Source: JAXGZG01 sp050952065
GTDB lineage: Bacteria; Bacillota; Sulfobacillia; Fermentithermobacillales; Fermentithermobacillaceae
Assembly: GCA_050952065.1 (NCBI GenBank)
Contig: JBMNKF010000006.1
Coordinates: forward strand, 1-23,541
DNA: 23,541 nucleotides
Reading direction: 5' to 3'
In this document: positions 7,868 through 16,465 of the stretch, one piece after another
Layout: every line of letters begins with the position of its first letter
Position numbering within the stretch: the first letter of the stretch is position 1
Made by a program: the position numbers and the translations under genes
The notes under the pieces: model-generated
Told to the model about the DNA's origin: nothing
The model's database searches: none
The model's input: the letters and a program-made list of their open reading frames with translations, nothing else

Positions 7868-9973
7868 GTGAATCAACAGGAAACCATAAACAATGTGGCA
7901 AAGAACAGACTGGCGGGAGAGAAATCCCCCTACCTTCTTCAGCATGCGGAGGACCCGGTACACTGGTACCCCTGGGGCCAAGAGGCCTTCCAAAAGGCGC
8001 TGGAAGAGGATAAACCCATTTTCCTCAGCATAGGTTACAGCACTTGTCATTGGTGTCACGTCATGGCCAGGGAGTGCTTTCAAGATCGCCAAGTAGCCCA
8101 GGAACTCAATGAGTCCTTCATTTCCATAAAGGTAGATCGAGAAGAACGTCCCGATGTTGATCACATTTACATGAGTGTGTGTCAGATGATAACCGGAAGC
8201 GGAGGATGGCCGCTTACAGTGATTGCCACTCCTGACAGGAAACCCTTCTTCGCGGGAACGTACTTTCCCAAGGTTTCCAGGTTTGGTCTCCCGGGTTTAC
8301 TCAACATCCTGCAGGTCATCAAGGAAGCTTGGGAAAACAACAGGAAACCTCTTCTTGACCAAGCCGACAAGATATACCGGGCCATTCAAGAAAGGCGGCA
8401 TGAGAGTGACGTAGATTTGGTGGCTGTTATGCCCAAAGAAAAGGACGATTACGAGGCGCTCTTGGATAAAGGGTTTACCGAGTTTTCCAAGTCATTTGAC
8501 GAGGATTCAGGAGGGTTTGGGGTTGCTCCCAAGTTCTTGTCGCCTCACAACTTAATGTTTCTCATGGCCTATTGGAAACGCACCGGCAACAAGCGGGCCT
8601 TGGATATAGTAGAGAGAACCGTAAAAGGCGCTTACTCTGGCGGGATATACGACCACCTGGGGTTCGGATTCTTTCGATATGCTACCGACTCCAAGTGGCT
8701 GGTGCCTCACTTCGAGAAAATGCTTTACGACAATGCCATGATGCTCAAGGCCGTTACCGAACTCTACCAGGCGACCCAGAAGGCGATGTACAAGGACATC
8801 GCCCTCGAGATAGTCTCATTTGCCAGACGGGAGATGCTGTCTTCCCAAGGGGGATTCTACTCGGCTATAGACGCCGAATCACAAGGGGTGGAGGGCAAGT
8901 TCTATGTGTGGACTCGTGACGAGGTTGTCTCCCTACTGGGCAAAGATGACGGCAGGGTCTTCTGTGACTATTACGGCATAGAAGATGGTGGGAGTATCAA
9001 CGGGGGCACCGTGCCCCATTTGGTGGATCCCACAGTGGGCCCCAGGGAGCCTGCCATTGAAAGGACTCGCGCAAGAATGCTGTTGGAGAGGGACAAGCGA
9101 GTTCGCCCCATGACCGACGACAAGATACTCACATCTTGGAACTCACTCATGATCTCAGCGTTGGCCAAGACCTCGTATGCCACGGGTGACGAAGCGTGTT
9201 TGGAGATGGCTGAGAGATGTGCGGCGTTCATCCTGGAAAACCTTCTGCGCGACGGAACGCTATATGCCCGGTATCGGCAAGGCGATGTTGCTTTCAGCGG
9301 GGGTCTGTGCGACTACGCCTATTTTGTGGAGAGTCTCTTGGACCTCTATCAGGCGACTTACAGCGTGAGGTATTTGGAGCGCGCTTGGGACCTGACTGCC
9401 AAGATGGTGGAGTTGTTCTGGGACGAGGCCATCTCTGGGTTCTACCTTACAGAGGCGGGCCGCCAAGACCTGATCGTTCGTCCTAGGGAGACTTATGATG
9501 GTGCCATTCCTTCGGGCAACTCTGTGGCCATAGTGAACCTCCTTAGGGTTTCACACCTGGGTGGGCCCGAAGACTACGAGTCAATGGCTCTCTCAACTAT
9601 AGATGTGTTGGCCGGAAGCATTGCCCGGAATCCGACTGGGTACGGGTACTTGCTTTGTGGTGTCAATTACGCAAGCGGCGGTTCACAAGTAATAGAGGTG
9701 GCTGCGGACATCAATGATCCTACTGCCGAGGCAATGCTCAATTACATCAAGAGCCTTTATCTGCCCGGCGCTCAAGTCATCTTTTCGGCCCACCGAGCCG
9801 TTCTTAGAGAAGAGGACCCACCGGATTTGCCATGTCGGGCCACGCTTACCCTGTGTCAAGGAAGGATTTGCAGCGCCCCCATTACAGGCATTCGAGACCT
9901 GCAGAAGGCCCTTATGACAGCCCGGGTGAGATCAGGCGAGCCTGTGAGGCACGTTCCGCAGGGTGGAGATTAG
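7868..9973 (+). CDS. DUF255 thioredoxin-fold protein, YyaL/SPATA20 family
   Basis: Protein of 701 residues belonging to the conserved YyaL/SSP411 (spermatogenesis-associated protein 20) family, whose exact reaction is not settled. The N-terminal part (~10-170) is a thioredoxin-like domain opening with the family signature NRLAGEKSPYLLQHA (13-27). It carries the CxxC pair Cys60/Cys63 in STCHWCHVMARECF, followed by KVDREERPDVD. The remainder (~200-690) resembles an (alpha/alpha)6-barrel glycoside-hydrolase-like domain (GGFGVAPKF, GGIYDHLGFGFFRYA, WLVPHFEKMLYDNA, PMTDDKILTSWN). The start is GTG at 7868 after GGGGAGGAG with a ~10-base spacer. It lies 78 bases after the AbgB-like gene and may be in the same transcript. 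Its last 42 bases overlap the end of the convergent polyprenyl synthase gene. Confidence 0.9.
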   Translation: MNQQETINNVAKNRLAGEKSPYLLQHAEDPVHWYPWGQEAFQKALEEDKPIFLSIGYSTCHWCHVMARECFQDRQVAQELNESFISIKVDREERPDVDHIYMSVCQMITGSGGWPLTVIATPDRKPFFAGTYFPKVSRFGLPGLLNILQVIKEAWENNRKPLLDQADKIYRAIQERRHESDVDLVAVMPKEKDDYEALLDKGFTEFSKSFDEDSGGFGVAPKFLSPHNLMFLMAYWKRTGNKRALDIVERTVKGAYSGGIYDHLGFGFFRYATDSKWLVPHFEKMLYDNAMMLKAVTELYQATQKAMYKDIALEIVSFARREMLSSQGGFYSAIDAESQGVEGKFYVWTRDEVVSLLGKDDGRVFCDYYGIEDGGSINGGTVPHLVDPTVGPREPAIERTRARMLLERDKRVRPMTDDKILTSWNSLMISALAKTSYATGDEACLEMAERCAAFILENLLRDGTLYARYRQGDVAFSGGLCDYAYFVESLLDLYQATYSVRYLERAWDLTAKMVELFWDEAISGFYLTEAGRQDLIVRPRETYDGAIPSGNSVAIVNLLRVSHLGGPEDYESMALSTIDVLAGSIARNPTGYGYLLCGVNYASGGSQVIEVAADINDPTAEAMLNYIKSLYLPGAQVIFSAHRAVLREEDPPDLPCRATLTLCQGRICSAPITGIRDLQKALMTARVRSGEPVRHVPQGGD

Positions 9974-10915
9974 AGCATCTTTGGCCGGACACGGTACCAG
10001 GAAGGAGAGCCTGGATTCGGCCGATTGGGTCAGGGAGATCGCCTTCTTCCTAGCGCGGACGATGTATCCGTGAACGTTAAGCAGCCGTTTCACAGAGTCC
10101 ACGGTCTCGTCAGTCACCTCTCTGGCCGAGAGCGCTCGTCTTACCAATTCGCCTACAGGCCCATCCATGGCAAGAATGAGAGGCAGGGTCAAGAGTCCGC
10201 GGCGCAAGTCGTTTCCGGGTTCTTTTCCCGAGACCGACACTTCTGATTGAATGTCCATGATATCGTCTGCTATTTGGAAAGCGGAACCCAGTTCAATGCC
10301 GAATCGGAGCATGGCTTCTTCCGCGAAAGAGGGTGAACCGGCAAGTATGGCCCCGGCTTGACTAGCGGCCCCGATTAAAGCGGCGGTCTTCTTGGAAATA
10401 TGGGACAAGTAATCGGCTTCGGATACCGCTGCATCCCACAATCTTGCGTCTTGGGCCACTTCACCTTCGCAAGTGAGCTCTATGGCTTGGTTGATGAGCG
10501 AAGCAATCCCAAGGCGTCCGTAACGCAGCGCAACCCTGTTGGCCATCGTGAAGAGATAGTCTCCTGCCAGCACTGCACTGTGGATGCCCCAGAGAAGGTG
10601 GACAGTGGGGCGACCTCGTCGGATGTTGGCGCCATCTATGATATCGTCGTGAATCAAGGACGCCTGGTGTGCCAGTTCGAAGGCGACGGCTACCTCGGTA
10701 GCCTCTTCGTCACTGAAAGACGTTTGGAAGGTGTTGGCGCACGCCTTTGTCGTCCACAGCACAAGACTGGGCCGGAGCCGTTTCCCTCCGCTATTGACAA
10801 CGTAGTCAACTATGGGACTCAACGGACCCGCACCTGCCAGAATCTCGCGGATCTTGTTTTCTACATTGTGTGAATCGGCGTGTCTTTCGACGAAACTCTT
10901 GGCAGCTGATTCCAC
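9932..10915 (-). CDS. Polyprenyl diphosphate synthase (long-chain, trans type)
   Basis: Trans-isoprenyl diphosphate synthase that extends an allylic primer with isopentenyl diphosphate, most likely to make the side chain of menaquinone. Its 327 residues fit heptaprenyl/octaprenyl synthases. Visible motifs: GGKRLRP (43-49), the first Asp-rich motif HDDIID (Asp90, Asp91, Asp94) followed by RRGRPTVH, and the second FQIADDIMD (Asp218, Asp219, Asp222) followed by GNDLRRGLLTLP. Small residues (Ala85, Ser86) at positions 4-5 before the first Asp favour a long product; this is a family rule, not proof of chain length. The start is GTG at 10915 with AGGAGG about 10 bases upstream. It is a lone leftward gene, convergent with the DUF255 gene (42-base overlap) and divergent from the M14 peptidase. 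A single-gene homodimer (IspB/HepT-like) is plausible, since no HepS-like partner is nearby. Confidence 0.92.
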   Translation of the reverse strand: MESAAKSFVERHADSHNVENKIREILAGAGPLSPIVDYVVNSGGKRLRPSLVLWTTKACANTFQTSFSDEEATEVAVAFELAHQASLIHDDIIDGANIRRGRPTVHLLWGIHSAVLAGDYLFTMANRVALRYGRLGIASLINQAIELTCEGEVAQDARLWDAAVSEADYLSHISKKTAALIGAASQAGAILAGSPSFAEEAMLRFGIELGSAFQIADDIMDIQSEVSVSGKEPGNDLRRGLLTLPLILAMDGPVGELVRRALSAREVTDETVDSVKRLLNVHGYIVRARKKAISLTQSAESRLSFLVPCPAKDALISTLRNVPHRLA

Positions 10916-11091
10916 CGTTTCGTGACCTCCTACAAAAAGACAACAGTCACTCTAGTATTGCAGACCTAGCACGGTGGTATTCCGCAAGGCTTCGAATCGA
11001 GAAAGAATGGTGCCCACTCCGTTCTGCAAGGTAATTCCGATTGCGTCGCAGTAACTAGTAGTAGAAACGTGCAAAGGGGGAACCTTGGAAG

Positions 11092-12774
11092 ATGGAGGCA
11101 AGATGGGACCGATATCTTAAGCACGGAGAGTTGACCGAGTTGCTGCGGGACCTGGAATCCCGCCACAGGGACCTCTGCACCGTGTACTCGGTGGGGAAGA
11201 CTTGGCAGGGAAGGGACATCTGGTTCGCCGAGATAACCAACACCAAGACCGGCCCTGCGTCAAGGAAGCCCGCAGTTTACCTTGACGGCAATACTCATGC
11301 CGGTGAGGTAACGGGCAGTATGATCTGCCTTTATACCATCTGGTATTTGCTGGAGAACTACGGCCGAGACGAGAAGGTTACAAGCACTTTGGACACAAGA
11401 GCATTTTACGTGATTCCCAGGCTATCCGCTGACGGGGCAGAATTGTACCTCAACGAGCCCTACATTCCGAGGTCGAGTATAAGACCTTGGCCTTACGATG
11501 AAGACAAAGATGGTCTTTATCCTGCAGATATCGATGGAGATGGGGTCATCGCACAAATGCGCGTGCAGGACGAAAACGGCCAGTGGAGGGTGTCGGAAAA
11601 GGATCCCCGCGTCATGGTGAGAAGGAAGCCCAACGAGTATGGGGGGACTTACTACAACATCTACGGCGAAGGGCTCATCAGGAACTGGAACGGAGTAGAA
11701 GTATTCGATGCGCCCCCCAAGTGGGGTTTGGACGTTAACAGGAACTATGCTGCTTACTGGCAGCAGGACTACATCCAGTCCGGTGCCGGACCTTATCCTT
11801 TCTCAGAGCCCGAGTCTAGGACAGTGGCCGACTTCTTCGAATCCCACAAGAACATCACCATCGCTCATTCCTTTCACACCTTTACAGGCGCCGTGCTAAG
11901 GCCTCCCGCCGCCAAGCCAGACAAAGACGTTGCCCCAAAGGACCTCAAAGCCCTCAAAGAGATAGGCGCCATAGGAACCGAGGCAACGGGCTATCCGGTT
12001 GTGGGCATATACGAGGATTTCGCCCTCAACAAAGATATTCCGGGCAAGAGACCGCTTTGGGGTACGGCCCTCGAGTGGATGTTCGAACACATGGGGGCTA
12101 TCGCGTACTCCACGGAAGTCTGGGATTTCCCCAATCGCGCTATCGGAAGGCTGGATACATACAAAACTCTGATGGACTGGTCAGAGGATGAGCAAGTACT
12201 CATGCAAAAATGGAATGACGAGAATTTGGGCGGTGAGGGATTCATCAATTGGAGACCCTTCAACCATCCTCAACTGGGCGCCGTGGAGATAGGCGGATGG
12301 AAACACAAATACGTCTTTCAAAACCCTCCTCCAAAGTTCCTGGAGCGGGAGTGCAGGAAGAACGCTATGTTCTGCCTGGAATCAGCTCTCACCACACCCT
12401 TAGTTCGGATAACCGATGTGGACGTAGAAGAGGTGTCCGCAGGCGTGTATACGATTAAGGTCACCGTGAGAAACATGGGTTATCTCCCCACCAACGTGAC
12501 GGATCAGGCCAAGAAGAACAAAAAGGCATCTCCAGTCAAAGCCAAGATCGAGATTCCTCAAGGGGTACGGCTTCTTGGAGGCAAAGAAGAGGTGGAAGTC
12601 GGACATCTTGAGGGGCGGCTAGCCCTGGGCAGGGCTTTCGGCGGATCCGTCCAAACCAAGCGCCTGGTGCAGTGGACCGTGTACTCTCCGTCTGCGGCGA
12701 CTCTAACAATATCCGCCGGCAATCCTCGGGGCGGCTACCAGGAAAGAACCATCACCTTGGGCGGGTGTGGTTAG
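11092..12774 (+). CDS. M14-family zinc carboxypeptidase
   Basis: Zinc-dependent carboxypeptidase of the M14 (carboxypeptidase A-like) family, 560 residues. The zinc ligands are His69 and Glu72 in GNTHAGEVTG and probably His262 in AHSFHTFTG. LDVNRN (213-218) matches the substrate-carboxylate-binding Asn-Arg pair, and Glu342 in YSTEVWDFPN is the likely general base. Residues ~140-200 form an insertion with a DIDGDG stretch (147-152) that could bind calcium. Residues ~400-560 look like a beta-rich C-terminal domain (YTIKVTVRNMGYLPTNV). There is no signal peptide, so it probably acts inside the cell, unlike secreted M14 enzymes. The ATG at 11092 follows AAGGGGG with an 11-base spacer. It stands alone, divergent from the polyprenyl synthase (176-base gap). 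Substrate is unknown. Confidence 0.88.
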   Translation: MEARWDRYLKHGELTELLRDLESRHRDLCTVYSVGKTWQGRDIWFAEITNTKTGPASRKPAVYLDGNTHAGEVTGSMICLYTIWYLLENYGRDEKVTSTLDTRAFYVIPRLSADGAELYLNEPYIPRSSIRPWPYDEDKDGLYPADIDGDGVIAQMRVQDENGQWRVSEKDPRVMVRRKPNEYGGTYYNIYGEGLIRNWNGVEVFDAPPKWGLDVNRNYAAYWQQDYIQSGAGPYPFSEPESRTVADFFESHKNITIAHSFHTFTGAVLRPPAAKPDKDVAPKDLKALKEIGAIGTEATGYPVVGIYEDFALNKDIPGKRPLWGTALEWMFEHMGAIAYSTEVWDFPNRAIGRLDTYKTLMDWSEDEQVLMQKWNDENLGGEGFINWRPFNHPQLGAVEIGGWKHKYVFQNPPPKFLERECRKNAMFCLESALTTPLVRITDVDVEEVSAGVYTIKVTVRNMGYLPTNVTDQAKKNKKASPVKAKIEIPQGVRLLGGKEEVEVGHLEGRLALGRAFGGSVQTKRLVQWTVYSPSAATLTISAGNPRGGYQERTITLGGCG

Positions 12775-12845
12775 TGCCATGATATTCCAGGGGGATCACC
12801 TCTGGGGTTCCGAATAGGACCTCAATAGACGCAGCAAAATGAAAA

Positions 12846-12894
12846 TGGCGTCCATCCTGAAATCACGTACGGAGCTTCTAACGGATGGACGCCA
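12846..12894. repeat. Perfect 12-bp inverted repeat, terminator-like
   Basis: TGGCGTCCATCC (12846-12857) and GGATGGACGCCA (12883-12894) are exact reverse complements around a 25-base spacer. It starts 71 bases after the M14 peptidase stop. On the plus strand it is followed by CTTCTTTA, and on the minus strand by ATTTTCATTTT, so it could end transcription in either direction. The spacer is long for a classical intrinsic terminator, so a dispersed palindromic repeat or a protein site is also possible. Confidence 0.5.
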
Positions 12895-13056
12895 CTTCTT
12901 TACCGAGTCTTCCGTAATCCCATATCCCGTGCCCCTATAGTGCATTGTGTTTACCGCCCAAAGCATGCCTTAGAAGCGACGTCCTCCGAGCTGAACGGAA
13001 GGGAAGCGCGGCCCACGCGACGAAAAGCCAAGAAACGCTGGATACGGGGAGGGAAC

Positions 13057-13073
13057 GGCGGCTTGGGTCCGCC
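13057..13073 (+). promoter_or_regulatory. Short GC hairpin just upstream of the histidine phosphatase start
   Basis: GGCGG (13057-13061) and CCGCC (13069-13073) form a 5-bp stem with a 7-base loop, ending 8 bases before the ATG at 13082. No purine-rich ribosome binding site is present at the normal distance; GGGGAGGG lies about 30 bases before the ATG, on the far side of the hairpin. The hairpin might bring that site closer to the start, or damp translation. This is inference from position. Confidence 0.25.
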
Positions 13074-13081
13074 TATTCTCA

Positions 13082-13717
13082 ATGCTTACCCTATATGTAG
13101 TTCGTCATGGCCAGACCGCGGCCAATAGGAGCGGAGTCTTGCAGGGACACCTTGATGTTCCTTTGTCGGGCTTAGGCCAAGAACAGGCTGAAATGGTTGG
13201 TTGGGCTCTCAAAGATGTATCCTTCGACGCGGTGTATTCTAGCGACTTGTCTAGGGCGCGACAGACAGCAGAAGCCATAATGAAGCACCACACCTGTAGA
13301 CTTGTGCTTGACAGGCGCCTTAGAGAGGTACACGTCGGCGTTTTTCAAGGCCACACTGACCGAGAAGCCCAACGACTGTATCCCGAGGAACGGAGGCTTC
13401 TCAGGAAAGATCCGGTGAACTACCGAAGGCCAGGCGGAGAATCGTTTCAGGACCTTTGTGACCGGGTTTCTAGAGCGCTGGCAGATATTACCGAGTGGCA
13501 TACCAAAGATGATGCCGACAAAACCGCCGCGATTATCTCACATGGCGGAGCAATAAACGCTCTCTTTAGAGCTTTGGGACATCCGATTGCGGGTGTAGTG
13601 GGCAACTGTTCCATCAGCGTGTTCAGGTTCGAGGCAGGCAAGTGGGAGATTGTCAGGATTAACGATGTCACTCACTTGAAAGACCTGGCTTCTGATTTGG
13701 TGGAACGCGTGCCGTGA
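13082..13717 (+). CDS. Histidine phosphatase family protein (CobC/phosphoglycerate mutase-like)
   Basis: Phosphatase of the histidine phosphatase superfamily, 211 residues. The phospho-accepting His9 is in VVRHGQTAAN. YSSDLSRARQTAEAI (52-66) supplies a further phosphate-binding Arg. Glu82 in LREVHVGVFQG is the likely acid, and the second catalytic His is His154 in IISHGGAINALF. Size and layout fit alpha-ribazole phosphatase CobC (adenosylcobalamin synthesis) or a 2,3-bisphosphoglycerate-independent-type small phosphatase such as PhoE/GpmB. No cobalamin genes are adjacent, so I do not assign the symbol. The first in-frame start is ATG at 13082, which lacks a clear ribosome site. The calcium ATPase follows 107 bases downstream on the same strand. 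Confidence 0.87.
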   Translation: MLTLYVVRHGQTAANRSGVLQGHLDVPLSGLGQEQAEMVGWALKDVSFDAVYSSDLSRARQTAEAIMKHHTCRLVLDRRLREVHVGVFQGHTDREAQRLYPEERRLLRKDPVNYRRPGGESFQDLCDRVSRALADITEWHTKDDADKTAAIISHGGAINALFRALGHPIAGVVGNCSISVFRFEAGKWEIVRINDVTHLKDLASDLVERVP

Positions 13718-13824
13718 CAAGCGTGTGGGCCTAGGCAGGAGATCGCGGCATATAGGTGCTTTAGCGTCCGCTTCTTTCATATCAATTCAAGGACGGACAT
13801 TAGAGGCACGGAGGTCGCGTTTCA

Positions 13825-16437
13825 TTGGCACATTACCACGCCACCTCAGGAACCGAGGCCCTCATCATCATGCACTCGGACAAAGACAACGGACTTACGA
13901 CCAGAGACGCTAGACGGCGACTGGCGCAATGCGGACCCAATAGGATTGCCAGAAACCGGCGCTCGGATCTCCTAAGCATACTTTTGTCACAGTTCAAAGA
14001 CCCCATGGTGCTCACATTGCTGATTGCAACTTGTGTTTCGGCCTCTATGGGAGAAATCGTTGATGCCGCAGTCATAGCAGTAATCGTGATTCTTAACGCC
14101 TTCTTGGGGACCATACAAGAGTTCAGGGCTGAAAGATCGCTTGACGCACTAGAAGACTATGCGCCCAGAAAGGCTTGGGTAGTGAGAGACGGATCTCTCA
14201 AAGAAGTGGACAGGGAAAGCGTTGTCCCAGGCGATGTGCTAGCCATTTGGCCCGGAGTGCGCATAGCGGCTGACGTAAGGCTCTTGGAGTCAGATTCTCT
14301 CCAGGTCGAGGAAGCGGCTCTCACAGGTGAGTCTATGCCCGTTTCCAAGGACGCTTCCCTTGTCTTGCCGCGGAGCACGGCCTTGCCAGAGCGGAAGAAC
14401 ATGGCATATGGCGGCACTCTGTGCACTAGAGGAGAGGGATTGGGGGTTGTAGTATCCACAGGAATGGACACCGAGATGGGGCGCATCGCCACGATGGTGT
14501 CTACTGCCACCAGTCAAAAGACCCCTCTAGAGACGCGTCTAGAGGCTTTGGGCAAGACCATTCTAGTAGCCTGCATCGGGCTGTGCTGTCTTCTGGCCGG
14601 AGTTGGTCTTTGGCGAGGTATGCCTTTTCGTAGTCTGTTTCTCACATCAGTGAGCATGGCTGTGGCGGCGGTGCCCGAGGGTTTGCCTGCAGTGGTGACG
14701 TTGTGCCTAGCTCTGGGAGTGCAAAGGATGGCCAGGGATGGGGCAGTAATCCGCCGATTGGAGGCCATAGAGACTCTTGGTTCGGTAACGGTGATCTGTA
14801 CCGACAAGACAGGTACCCTCACAATGAACAGGATGGTCGTGGCCGCCGTGGCTTTGTCCCTGGGCGCCTCCGATACTGAAGTACTTCAACTAAGACCGCC
14901 GTGGAATGAGGATGGGGCTCGGGACATACTACGATGGGCTCTATTGGCTAGCGACGCAAGACATCTGTCCAGCGAAGGGGAACTCACCGGCGAGGATCCT
15001 ACCGAACAAGCGATAGTGTCAGCCGCAATTCATGCGGGATGGGATGTACGTGGGCTGGACGCACAGTTTCCACGGTTGGGGGAGCGTCCTTTCGAATCTT
15101 CGCGCCGCATGATGAGCGTCAAAGTGGCTACAGAGAAGGGGGCGCTGATTTGCGCAAAAGGGGCACCGGACAAGGTTTTCGGTTTGTGCCGAAGTCAGAT
15201 GACAGGAGGGCGAGCGATACCTCTTGTACCCAAGCACCGCGAACTGTGGGAGAGGTGGGTAGATGCTCAGGCCGCGCTGGGTATGAGGGTCTTGGCCGTG
15301 GCTATAAGAGAGAGTTCGGTGGTAGAAGGTGGGGATTACCTGGAGGAAGACCTGACTCTCCTGGGATGTCTGGCCATAGAGGACCCGCTTCGTCCGGGTG
15401 TTCGAGAATCGGTGGAACGCTGCAAAAGAGCTGGTGTATGTCCGGTTTTGGTCACGGGCGACCACTTGAGGACCGCGGAGAGCGTCGCCCGCCAGTCCGG
15501 GATCCTGGAAGGGCCCAAGAGAGGGATGACCGGCGAGGAGATGGAGAGACTGTCGAAAAGAGCCCAAACGGCCGCCATCCTTGAGAGACGAGTTTTCGCT
15601 CGCGTATCCCCTAGTCACAAGATTAACATAGTGAAAGCGTTGAAGTCGTCAGGTCACGTGGTGGCCATGACCGGGGACGGGGTCAACGACGCTCCGGCTC
15701 TGAAGGAAGCTGCTGTGGGCGTATCTATGGGCGCCTCCGGTACCGATGTGGCCAGGGAGGCGAGCTCCATCGTGCTTCTCAACGATGATTTCTCCACTAT
15801 CGTAAAGGCAATTGAGGAAGGCAGGGCCATCTACGACAACATCCGGAAGTTTATCCGGTACATGTTCTCATGCAATCTAGGTGAAATCTTCGCTATGGTC
15901 GGAGCGGTCATTCTTGGGCTTCCGCTCCCTCTTTCTCCGACCCAGTTACTATGGGTGAACCTGGTCACAGACGGATTGCCCGCTTTGGCCTTAAGCATGG
16001 ACGCGCCAGAAAGGGGAATCATGGATAGGCGGCCCAGAGACCCTAATGAAGGCATATTCTCGGGCGGCCTATCCAAGAAGATCCTTGGCAGAGGACTCTA
16101 CATAGGACTGGTCACTTTGCTCCTATTCTTGTGGGGCCTCAAGTCAGGCGATACCGAGTTAGCCAGAACTTTGGCCTTAGCCACATTAATAGCTACTCAA
16201 CTTGTTACCGCATTTGACTGCCGGTCCGAGAAAAAGACTCCAACGGAAATCGGCATCTGGTCAAACATGTATCTCGTGGTTGCAACCCTTATCTCTTGGT
16301 CCATGCTTTTTGCAGCCGTTCAGGTGCCCATGGTTGCACAGTTCTTCAAGACTGTTCCACTATCTTGTTCCCAATGGACAATGGTGATCATGGCGTCAAT
16401 TATCCCCGACGTGTTCCGGAACGCATTTTCAAGCTAA
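13825..16437 (+). CDS. P-type (P2A) calcium-transporting ATPase
   Basis: Integral membrane pump of 870 residues that couples ATP hydrolysis to cation export, most likely Ca2+. A cation-ATPase N-terminal region (~1-50) is followed by two membrane segments (~58-100), the actuator domain with TGES (167-170), and M4 with VPEGLP (283-288). The phosphorylation motif DKTGTLT has Asp327, and the hinge TGDGVND spans 616-622. M5 has SCNLGEI and M6 has LWVNLVTDGLPALALSMD, then four more C-terminal segments. The Glu in M4, Asn and Glu in M5 and Asn-x2-Thr-Asp in M6 match the SERCA calcium ligands, which argues against Na+/K+, Mg2+ or heavy-metal subtypes. The start is TTG at 13825, chosen because GGAGGT (13810-13815) sits 9 bases before it. 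It converges on the FAD oxidoreductase gene with only a 28-base gap. Confidence 0.92.
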   Translation: MAHYHATSGTEALIIMHSDKDNGLTTRDARRRLAQCGPNRIARNRRSDLLSILLSQFKDPMVLTLLIATCVSASMGEIVDAAVIAVIVILNAFLGTIQEFRAERSLDALEDYAPRKAWVVRDGSLKEVDRESVVPGDVLAIWPGVRIAADVRLLESDSLQVEEAALTGESMPVSKDASLVLPRSTALPERKNMAYGGTLCTRGEGLGVVVSTGMDTEMGRIATMVSTATSQKTPLETRLEALGKTILVACIGLCCLLAGVGLWRGMPFRSLFLTSVSMAVAAVPEGLPAVVTLCLALGVQRMARDGAVIRRLEAIETLGSVTVICTDKTGTLTMNRMVVAAVALSLGASDTEVLQLRPPWNEDGARDILRWALLASDARHLSSEGELTGEDPTEQAIVSAAIHAGWDVRGLDAQFPRLGERPFESSRRMMSVKVATEKGALICAKGAPDKVFGLCRSQMTGGRAIPLVPKHRELWERWVDAQAALGMRVLAVAIRESSVVEGGDYLEEDLTLLGCLAIEDPLRPGVRESVERCKRAGVCPVLVTGDHLRTAESVARQSGILEGPKRGMTGEEMERLSKRAQTAAILERRVFARVSPSHKINIVKALKSSGHVVAMTGDGVNDAPALKEAAVGVSMGASGTDVAREASSIVLLNDDFSTIVKAIEEGRAIYDNIRKFIRYMFSCNLGEIFAMVGAVILGLPLPLSPTQLLWVNLVTDGLPALALSMDAPERGIMDRRPRDPNEGIFSGGLSKKILGRGLYIGLVTLLLFLWGLKSGDTELARTLALATLIATQLVTAFDCRSEKKTPTEIGIWSNMYLVVATLISWSMLFAAVQVPMVAQFFKTVPLSCSQWTMVIMASIIPDVFRNAFSS

Positions 16438-16465
16438 GAACCCAGAAAGAACCGGTGTATGGACG

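Larger units (their letters stand above)
12775..13081. other. Gene-free stretch of 307 bases
   Basis: Between the M14 peptidase stop and the histidine phosphatase start I see no credible gene. The one open frame here (12940-13128) has no ribosome site, no recognisable protein and runs into the phosphatase gene. What it does hold is a perfect 12-bp inverted repeat (12846-12894) and a short GC-rich hairpin (13057-13073) just before the phosphatase ATG. No riboswitch class was recognised with confidence. Confidence 0.6.

Noticed and set aside
12895..13080. Cobalamin riboswitch before the CobC-like phosphatase
   Set aside because: A GCCAAGAAACGC stretch loosely recalls the B12 box, but the consensus AGCCAGGA-type core and its partner loop are not present.
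12940..13128. 62-codon open frame between the M14 peptidase and the phosphatase
   Set aside because: No ribosome site, no family resemblance, and it overlaps the real phosphatase gene in another frame.
15019..15618. 199-codon open frame on the minus strand inside the calcium ATPase gene
   Set aside because: It lies fully antisense to the conserved ATPase nucleotide-binding domain, has no recognisable domain or ribosome site, and is explained by codon bias of the true gene.
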